Part shown: in pieces, positions 56,757-64,000 of the stretch
Layout: every line of letters begins with the position of its first letter
Position numbering within the stretch: position 1 is the stretch's first letter
DNA from: Cordilura impudica
Taxonomy: Eukaryota > Arthropoda > Insecta > Diptera > Scathophagidae
Length of the DNA stretch: 64,000 bases
Reading direction: 5' to 3'
Assembly (NCBI GenBank): GCA_963682025.1
Contig: OY821522.1
Coordinates: 26,241,652-26,305,651 of the forward strand
The notes under the pieces: generated by a model
Databases searched by the model: none
The model's input: the letters and a program-made list of their open reading frames with translations, nothing else
Told to the model about the DNA's origin: nothing
Made by a program: the position numbers and the translations under genes

Positions 56757-58192
56757 TTTTATTCTAACTTTGTACAAATGTAATATATTTTAAGAAATAA
56801 ATTTGAGAACTTTTATCTCACTTTTTAATATACTCTAAAACTTGTTTTTTCATTTCATAATTTTTGCATCTTGCGGCAAATAGTTACTAATGCTGTTCTT
56901 GTTAATATTACTAGTTAGATGTGAATGAAATTCTTTTGTTAAAATAAACCTTATTTTATTTGTTGTTTCGTGTATGTTAATATTTTAATGGGTTTTGTTC
57001 TTGTATTTAGCAACACAGTGTATGTGTTTTTATTTTGTAGTTTATTTTAATAAAAAAAAAAACAGAACAATATTAGTAATATTTAAACCAATTTATTAAT
57101 AAAATGATATTTATGTTTTAAATTGCTTTTAAATTAAATATTTATATTCCAAATAATTTCAAAATGTTTAGGGTAAAAATTTAAATTATTTCCTCAAAAA
57201 AAAATGTTGATTTCAATATGTTTGTATGTTTGTTACTGTGTACTTTTTTTTGTATTGTAAGTTCGGTTTAATATATATACTCTTTTATTTAAGTCCTCTC
57301 GCAAAAATTATTCTTAAGGTGTTGTGAAATTTCTTGGTGTCACTGTCCGCTGTTTTTTGCTATGTTGTGTATGTAATATTTTCAGCACTTTTAGTACTCT
57401 TCTAAACGTTTATATTAAAGAAATTTTGAATTATATATTTATTGTTTGTATTGTTTTATGTGTAATATTTTAAAATTTATTTTTATCACAAATAGTTTTA
57501 TTTTATAACAAAGTTCTTTGGTGAGTTAAGGGTGAGTTTTTTAATTTATTGTTATTGTTTTTGAGTAAAATTTTTAATAGTTGTTTTAACTGTTTGTGTT
57601 GTTTATCATAAATATTTTTAGGGGTGTGTTTTGTCTTCTATTTTAAACTACATATGTAGTTTTCACTCTTTTATTCATGTTCATTTTTTAATATGTTGTT
57701 CAATTTGTACACTTACTATTTATTTTTACGATTTTTAACTTATTTTGTGTATTGTAAACTGTTTAAAAAATATCTTTTGTACAAATATTTTAACAGAAAA
57801 ATTGTATTTACTTAAATTTGCTTTTGAAATGTCTGTGAACTATAATTGTTTTCTATTCGACCTTTCCAAATTAAATTGTAAAAATAAAATATTCGAGCTC
57901 GAGGCCTGAGTTTTTCTTTAATTAAAATTCTTCTTTATCCTGCAATATTTCGATATTCATCGAATATCGTCTTCAGGGAGTATAGTAGATTTTGTGAACT
58001 ACCATGAAAATACGGGTTAGGGGAGACAAACTTTGTATGTAACGAATAAACGCGATAAATAAAAAGAATTGTATGTATTTCAGTTTATAAGTCTTATTCA
58101 TTTATTTCTTGCACATATGTATAAGTTAACACGAGTCAAGCGAGTGTTCACAAGAATACAAAAAACCAACAACAAGAATCTGTTTCTACAGC
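56757..58192. other. AT-rich noncoding DNA
   Basis: No gene recognised. A perfect palindromic stretch, CGATATTCATCGAATATCG, lies near 57950, next to a TTTATCCTGCAATATTT phrase that may be an old retroelement tail. Confidence 0.5.
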
Positions 58193-58658
58193 CGCCCAGC
58201 AAAACCTCGGTAATGATTAGTTATTACCATTGCATTACATGGTAATGTTAACCCCATACCTTTTGATTAATTTCAAGCTAAATGTAAGGACTTCCTGATA
58301 ATGATTTATGTAAATACTTACTGGTAATGACCACTGTTTGTATTATTGGACAAAAAACGCAGCAAAAGCTGTTAAATTTTACATTACATTACTTATAACA
58401 TATTGTGCGATGCCAATGTTTTGTTTTTACAGAAATTTACTTTACTCCATACATGTAATAAATTAATCAAAACCCTTCTTGTTATCTATAAAGTAACTAG
58501 TTATTTGTATCAGAACCTAGTAAGGATCTGGTAAGGCCTTTCCTCCAATGACACCCCCATGTTGAAGTAATGGGTTTCGTAATGGAAAGGTAACTACTGA
58601 ACACTTTTGATTTCTTATTCTAAAGCTCATTACATGTAATGGAAAGTTTTGCTGGGCG
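58193..58658. mobile_element. MITE with CGCCCAGCAAAAC terminal repeats (466 bp)
   Basis: Left end CGCCCAGCAAAACCTCGGTA and right end (reverse complement) CGCCCAGCAAAACTTTCCAT form 13-bp perfect inverted repeats. GGTAATG / CATTACC blocks recur throughout, so the element is rich in short self-complementary segments. No clear target duplication, so the superfamily is open. Confidence 0.75.
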
Positions 58659-59098
58659 TATACTCATGCATTGCGAAATAATAACAATAAATGAATTATG
58701 TTGAAAAATACAAGCCAGACGCTGACACTGCATAAATCGGGTGTATGGCTGTTCATTATAATAATTTGGTTTTGGTTTTGGGTAGTTAGTGGTGATTAAG
58801 ACGTAAGTTTAACAAAATGTTATTTTTGTAAGAAAAGACAAATAAATAAATTTCAATAATACCATTAATGAGACGTCGTATGTAATAGTTAATTCTGAGA
58901 TCCTGAATTAGTTAGATACTTATAATTGGCGAATAACAAACAATCGAACCAATTAACCAATTAACTACAACTCAAGGTTACAAAGTAAAACCCAACAAAT
59001 TTGTAGCTGTAGGAGACCACTGGCAACTGCAACCTAAAGGGAAAAACTAAAGGAGCAACGACACCAACGGATATTAGATAGGAACTTAACATTGATAA
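58659..59098 (+). other. Noncoding region upstream of gag, probable LTR end and leader
   Basis: AT-rich. It should contain the 5' LTR end and primer site of the errantivirus that follows; AATTGGCGAATAACAAAC near 58926 is a candidate but not a convincing tRNA match. Confidence 0.4.
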
Positions 59099-59107
59099 CA
59101 TGTAAGT
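59099..59107 (+). other. Candidate env splice donor
   Basis: ACATGTAAGTAGAG: the GTAAGT core at 59102 lies 36 bp before the gag start. Joined to the acceptor at 63531 it would create an AUG at the junction, in frame with Env. Confidence 0.55.
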
Positions 59108-59137
59108 AGAGGGCTTATTATAACTGGCAATCTTTGT

Positions 59138-60437
59138 GTGATTATCGATGGTTTTATGAGCAGTGAAATCGATATTTTGTTGAAAGAATTTGAAGGATTA
59201 GTCGTTTCAGAGGACTTGGATTTAAAAATGGCTATAACATCTGATCAATTAAAAACCATTGTAGAAAGCGCTGTTAGCAGTGCTCTTGTATTGCAGGAGA
59301 GACAGTTTGATATTAGGTTAAAAGAAATAAAACAGAGAATAACCAGTCTGACTGTTAGTGCACCTGAAATAGAAACATATGAAGAAGCGCAAATCAGGGA
59401 GGGGGCGGATTGCAATGAGACCCTATATATTGTGAAATCTTTACCAGATTTCGAAGGTAAACATGATACATACGTTTCATGGAGGAAGGCGGCTCACACC
59501 GCATACAAAGTATATGAAAATCATGTAGGTAGTTCTACTCATTACCAAGCCCTTGGCATTATAAGAAATAAAATTAGAGGACCGGCTGACATGGTGTTGG
59601 CTTCCTTCGATACCCCTTTAAATTTTAAAGCTATTATAAATAGGCTCGATTTCACTTACGCTGACAAGCGACCTATATATTTGATAGAACAAGAATTGTC
59701 CACCCTTCGACAGGGAAATATGACACTTCTCCAATATTATGATGAAGTGGAAAGAAAGCTCATGCTTCTTATCAATAAAACGATAATGACATATGATAAT
59801 GCTCTGGCCGCATCTCTGAATGAGAAATATAGGATGGACGCTTTACGGGTGTTTATATCGGGTACAAAAAAAAACTTTAAATGATGTTCTTTTCTCGGCA
59901 ACACCGAAAGACCTTCCATCTGCCTTGGCATTGGCTCAAGAAGTTGAGTCAAATCATGAGCGTTATATCTTTGCTAATAATTATGCTAGAAGTTTGGAAG
60001 ATAGGGCTCAACAAAAACACCAAATAAATAACAAAAATTTTAATAGGGATAAGAATAATAACCAACAGGGAAAAAATCCTTATTTTAACAAGCGCCAGGA
60101 ACCTGGTACTAAACATCAACAAAAACAAGAGGCGGAACCCATGGATGTTGACTCATCATCGCGGTTCAAACAGCCCCAACAATTATATAATCGGGGGCAA
60201 CCCCAACCACAAAATAACGTGAATCAGCCAGCAAAAAGGCCAAGTAGTGGCACAGCAAGATTTACAGGGCCAAAACACCAAAGAATTAATCACTTGGTGC
60301 AAAATGAAAATACATTTGATCGGGGGGATTCTGACTATCAGACTGATGCAGATGAAGAAGTTGAGAACATTGAATGTGAATTTTCGGAACATGACCAAAT
60401 TAATTTTTTAGTCATGACTCCCTGCTCCCGTACATAG
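59138..60437 (+). pseudogene. Gag of the plus-strand gypsy-clade errantivirus
   Basis: Opens with a hydrophilic, Glu/Lys-rich N-terminus. The capsid-like middle includes LPDFEGKHDTYVSWRKAAHTAY (59440-59510), then IRNKIRGPADMVLASFDTP. A run of nine A at 59868 shifts the frame; the second piece (to 60437) continues SATPKDLPSALALAQEVESN and ends in a Gln/Asn/Lys-rich, acidic tail with PMDVDSSSRF. No CCHC knuckle, usual for this group. The single shift in an A-run could be a sequencing error, so this copy may be less decayed than the others. Confidence 0.85.
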
Positions 60438-63400
60438 AAAGAATGATAGCAGGGAGGGTTATTAAATTTCTGATAGACACGGGTGCGTCAAAAAATTATA
60501 TTAAATCATTACAGGAGTTAAAACACGTAAAACGGGTAGATCAACCGTTTTTAGTAAAGTCGCTTCATGGCTTTAATGCAATTGAACAAAAATGCATTGT
60601 AAATCTTTTCAACACTAACGCGATTTTTTTCATTCTGCCCAATCTCACAACGTTCGATGGAATAATCGGACTTGATTTACTAACCGACACAAATTCGAAA
60701 CTGGTTTTTAAAAATAAGAAGCTGGAAACCAATACTGGGTCAGAACCCATTCAGTTTCTTAAATGCAAAAAAGTAAATTTCACAAGTGTGGAAAAGATTG
60801 AAGTACCCCAGGGAATATCTGAAAATTTTCAAAAAATGATTAAGGGCAGAATGGGTGTCTTTGCTGAACCTGATGGGGCACTACCCTTCAACACAAATAT
60901 TGTTGCAACCATTCCACAGAAAACGAAGATCCTATATATTCCAAGCTTTATCCCTACCCAATGGGTGTAGCAGATTTTGTGAATAACGAAATTCGTAACC
61001 TTTTAAAAGATGGCATCATCCGACCATCTAGATCACCCTACAATAACCCTGTATGGGTGGTGGACAAAAAAGGAACTGACGAGTTGGGAAATACTAAAAA
61101 GCGGCTTGTTATGGATTTTAGGAAACGGAATTCCAAAACAACATCTGACAAGTATCCTATTCCAAATGTGAATGTTATTTTGTCGAACCTGGGGAAAGCT
61201 AGATACTTTACCACATTAGACCTCAAGTCGGGATTCCACCAGATTTTACTGGCGGAAAGGGATCGTGAAAAACCCGCTTTTTCGGTCGGAAATGGCAAAT
61301 ACGAGTTTTGCAGACTACCTTTCGGACTCAAAAATGCTCCAAGTATTTTTCAAAGGGCCATCGACGATGTGCTTAGGGAACGAATAGGAAAGTTCTGTTA
61401 TGTTTACGTCGATGACGTAATTATTTTTTCAGAAAATATGAAAGACCATGTTGACCACATCGCTTGGGTCTTGGATAGGCTGTACGATGCCAATATGCGA
61501 GTTTCTCGCGAAAAATCGAATTTCTTTAAAGAAATGGTGGAGTGTTTGAGCTTTGTGGTATCTCGAGGGGGAATCACAACAAGCTCTAGTAAAATAGAGG
61601 CAATACGGAACTATGAACAAGCCACTATGCTTTTCAATGTCAGATCTTTTCTGGGACTGGCAAGTTACTATAGGTGTTTTATTAGGGACTTTGCTTCAAT
61701 AGCAAGACCTTTGACGGACATTCTGAAGGGTGATAAGGGCAAAATTGGTTCCGGTCAGTCCAAAAAAATTAATATAAAGTTTAACGAAAAACAACTTCAG
61801 GCTTTTAATAAGCTTAAGGAAGTTTTAGCATCCGAAGATGTTATGTTACTTTACCCCGACTATAAAAAACCGTTTGACTTAACAACTGATGCTTCGGCTT
61901 ACGGCCTGGGGGCAGTTTTGTCTCAAAACGGGAAACCAATAACCATGATTTCAAGGACTCTTAAAGAAAAGGAACAATTTTTCGCGACCAATGAGCGCGA
62001 ACTGCTCGCAATTGTCTGGGCTTTAAAGACGCTTAGAAATTATCTCTATGGGGTAAAGGATTTAAATATTTTTACCGACCACCAACCGCTTACGTTTTCG
62101 GTTTCAGACCGAAATCCGAACGCAAAAATAAAAAAGGAAAGCCTTTATTGATGAGTACAATGCTCAAATTTTTTATAAATCTGGGAAAGAAAACCACGTT
62201 GCTGACGCGCTATCACGGCAAAATATTCATGCCTTGCAAAATATCCATGCTTTGCAGAGCAACCACAACTTAGAAGAAGATGCAAATTCTGACATTGCTA
62301 CAATTCATAGCGAAATTTCTCTGTCTTATACTATTGAATCTACTGATAAACCTCTCAACTGCTTTCGGAATCAAATAGTAATTGAGGAGGGCACAGAATC
62401 ACTAACACGAACGTTCATTATTTTCGAAAAAAAAAACTAGACACTTCATTACTTTTTCAGACAGAACAACTCTAATGAAGAGGGTATCTGATGTTGTAAA
62501 GGAGGACGTAGTAAACGCAATCCATTGCGAACTCCCAATTTTGGCATTCATACAACATGGATTAGTAGAAGCGTTTCCCTCAGCAGCATTTCGTTTTGCG
62601 AAACATATGGTAACAGATGTTACTAACAGGGCGCATAGAGCGGCTCAGGAAAATACAAAACAGATTTTAGAAGATTATTTTTTCCCACAAATGACCCATT
62701 TAGCAAATGACGTTGTCGCAAATTGTAAAATTTGCAAAAAGGCAAAATACAACCGCCATCCACAAAAGCAAATAATCGGTGAAACACCTATTCCCTCATG
62801 TGTTGGGGAAATTCTGCATGTAGATATATTTTCCACAGATAAATTATATTTTTTATAACATGTGTAGACAAACTGTCTAAGTTTGCAATTGTTCAGCCTA
62901 TAGCCTCGAGGACTATAGTGGATGTAAAATTACCGATTCTTCAACTTATGAATTTTTATCATCGCACAAATACAATATTCTGTGACAATGAGCTTTCTCT
63001 TAATTCGGAAACAATAAAGTCACTCTTAACCTATAGTTTTAACGTTCAAATATCATATGCACCACCACTCCACAGTACTTCAAATGGACAGGTGGAAAGA
63101 ATACATAGTACCCTTTTAGAAATTGCCCGGTGTCTTAGGCTTGAAAAATCTATCAATGACACAGTACAATTAATACTTCTGGCAACCATCGAGTATAACA
63201 AAACAATTCATAGTGTTACGAATAAACGACCTATTGGCGTAATTCACTCAACTCCTCCAGAAATTGAAATCGATATAAAAAATAGGTTACAAAGAGCGCA
63301 AGAAGTTCAAATGCAGCGACTTAACGAAACAAGAAAGAATCGAGCATTTGAAAAGGGCGAAAAGTTCTCGTGAAAACAAATCGGAGATGAGGCAATAAGC

Positions 63401-63490
63401 TTACACCATTATATGTTGAAGAAACTGTTGAAGCCGACCTGGGGACAACGGTTCTCATTAAAGGGAGGGTGGTCCATAAGGACAATTTAA
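60425..63490 (+). pseudogene. Pol of the plus-strand gypsy-clade errantivirus
   Basis: Entered by a -1 shift at the gag end (PYIERMIAGRVIK). Protease FLIDTGASKNYI (60467). Frame change near 60920; then RT: VVDKKGTDELGNTKKRLVMD (61055-61120), TLDLKSGFHQILLAERD (about 61215), FCRLPFGLKNAPSIF (about 61310) and CYVYVDDVIIFSE (about 61397). RNase H: DLTTDASAYGLGAVLSQNGK (about 61880) and FATNERELLAIVWAL. Shift in an A-run near 62135. Integrase: NRAHRAAQENTKQIL and CKICKKAKYN (62630-62755), ILHVDIFSTDK (62812), a shift in a T-run at 62850, IFCDNELSLNS (62980), SNGQVERIHSTLLEIA (63085) and a C-terminal end VLIKGRVVHKDN. The first His of the zinc domain seems deleted. Most breaks are single-base slips. 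Confidence 0.88.
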
Positions 63491-63504
63491 GATAGTATAG
63501 TTTT

Positions 63505-63532
63505 ATTCATTTTTGTTCTTATTTAACCTAGG
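63505..63532 (+). other. Candidate env splice acceptor
   Basis: TTCATTTTTGTTCTTATTTAACCTAG: pyrimidine-rich, ends in AG at 63531-63532 a few bases before the env ATG at 63539. Confidence 0.65.
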
Positions 63533-64000
63533 GTTCTTATGGTGCTGCTTCTTGTCATGCCAGCGACGGCAAAATTGACTGACTATTCCGGTTCGGACTA
63601 CATTCCCGTGTCGGACGGCTATGCTATAATTTGGCAAAACTTTGAATACTTACGGCATACGACGAATCTTACAATCTATTCGGAGATTCTTAGGATACAG
63701 AAAATCTTAACATTTTCCCCAGTCGCATATGAAGAAGATACTAGACGCGGACATACGGCACATAAGGACATTGCTGGCCACAATAAACGTTCACCACAGG
63801 CACGCAAGAAGCATAAAACTTTTAGGTACGGCCCTTAAGGTGGTCGCTGGGACACCGGACTATGATGATTTTGAAAATTTAAAATTCAAACAGAGGGAGC
63901 TCATTGACGGCGAAAATAGGCAGATTCTCATAAATACAAGAACACAACAACAAATAAACAACCTTACGGACATTGTTAATTTCGTTGTTAAGAGCACAAA
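63533..64000 (+). pseudogene. Env N-terminal part, plus-strand gypsy-clade errantivirus, cut by window end
   Basis: ATG at 63539 with a hydrophobic signal-like start, then LTDYSGSDYIPVSDGYA and FEYLRHTTNLTIY, the same blocks as at 47240-47340 of the minus-strand element. After a frame change near 63735, LKVVAGTPDYDDFE (about 63838) and TDIVNFVVKS are in another frame. The entry continues beyond the window. The role would be membrane fusion; this copy carries at least one break. Confidence 0.8.

Noticed and set aside
1..64000. tRNA, rRNA or host gene
   Set aside because: No cloverleaf with A and B boxes, no rRNA segment and no non-transposon conserved protein could be recognised by reading.

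Overview
The window looks like transposon-dense heterochromatin from a fly genome, most likely a calyptrate (blowfly- or housefly-like) dipteran. This is an inference. It rests on strong AT bias, several gypsy-type env-bearing LTR retrotransposons (errantiviruses), BEL/Pao, Transib and jockey-like elements, and short repeats with TTCGGC/GCCGAA hairpin heads and (GACG)n-rich tails of the kind scattered through fly genomes. I see no host single-copy gene, no tRNA or rRNA, and nothing bacterial. Two 200-base runs of N (21618-21817 and 50806-51005) are assembly gaps, so order across them is not proven.

Layout. (1) 1-7165: head-to-tail tandem copies of a DINE-1/Helentron-like element loaded with AATTTTT heptamer and CATTTTC arrays; the last copy also carries five 475-bp satellite units. 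(2) 7166-20690: a BEL/Pao element on the minus strand, split twice. A 3296-bp Transib (RAG1-family) transposon sits at 7715-11010 with a 5-bp duplication CTTAG. A jockey-like LINE sits at 12368-20028. The LINE is split by errantivirus copy 1 (12591-18972, duplication CGCG), which is itself split by a 3086-bp DINE-like element. (3) About 20691-27300: a decayed gypsy-type element with a tRNA-Lys-type primer site and a RING-finger-like domain at the start of Gag. (4) 27300-31888: AT-rich noncoding DNA, a GC-rich island and DINE-like fragments. (5) 31889-35328: a second LINE (duplication TTAGAAAGTG), itself split by a 957-bp insertion flanked by TATA. (6) 35355-45330: a ZMYM1/hAT-like gene on the minus strand, split by errantivirus copy 2 (36212-43500, duplication CGTG), which carries a 705-bp DINE-like insertion in env. 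(7) 45928-50805: a gypsy-clade errantivirus on the minus strand with a 538-bp MITE in its integrase. (8) 51006-56756: large heptamer arrays and an inverted DINE-like arrangement. (9) 56757-64000: noncoding DNA, a MITE, and another gypsy-clade errantivirus on the plus strand that runs off the window in env.

Most striking observation: errantivirus copies 1 and 2 belong to one family. Copy 1 lacks exactly the stretch 37410-40931 of copy 2. That stretch starts with a good donor (GTAAGC) and ends with an acceptor (TTACAG). Copy 1 keeps both LTRs, the primer site, the polypurine tract and a target duplication. It therefore looks like a spliced env subgenomic RNA that was reverse-transcribed and integrated. 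The same pair of copies also supplies unoccupied sites for two DINE-like insertions, which fixes the ends of those elements to the base.

Nearly every reading frame here is broken by stops, frameshifts, deletions or insertions, so coding entries are given mainly as pseudogenes.
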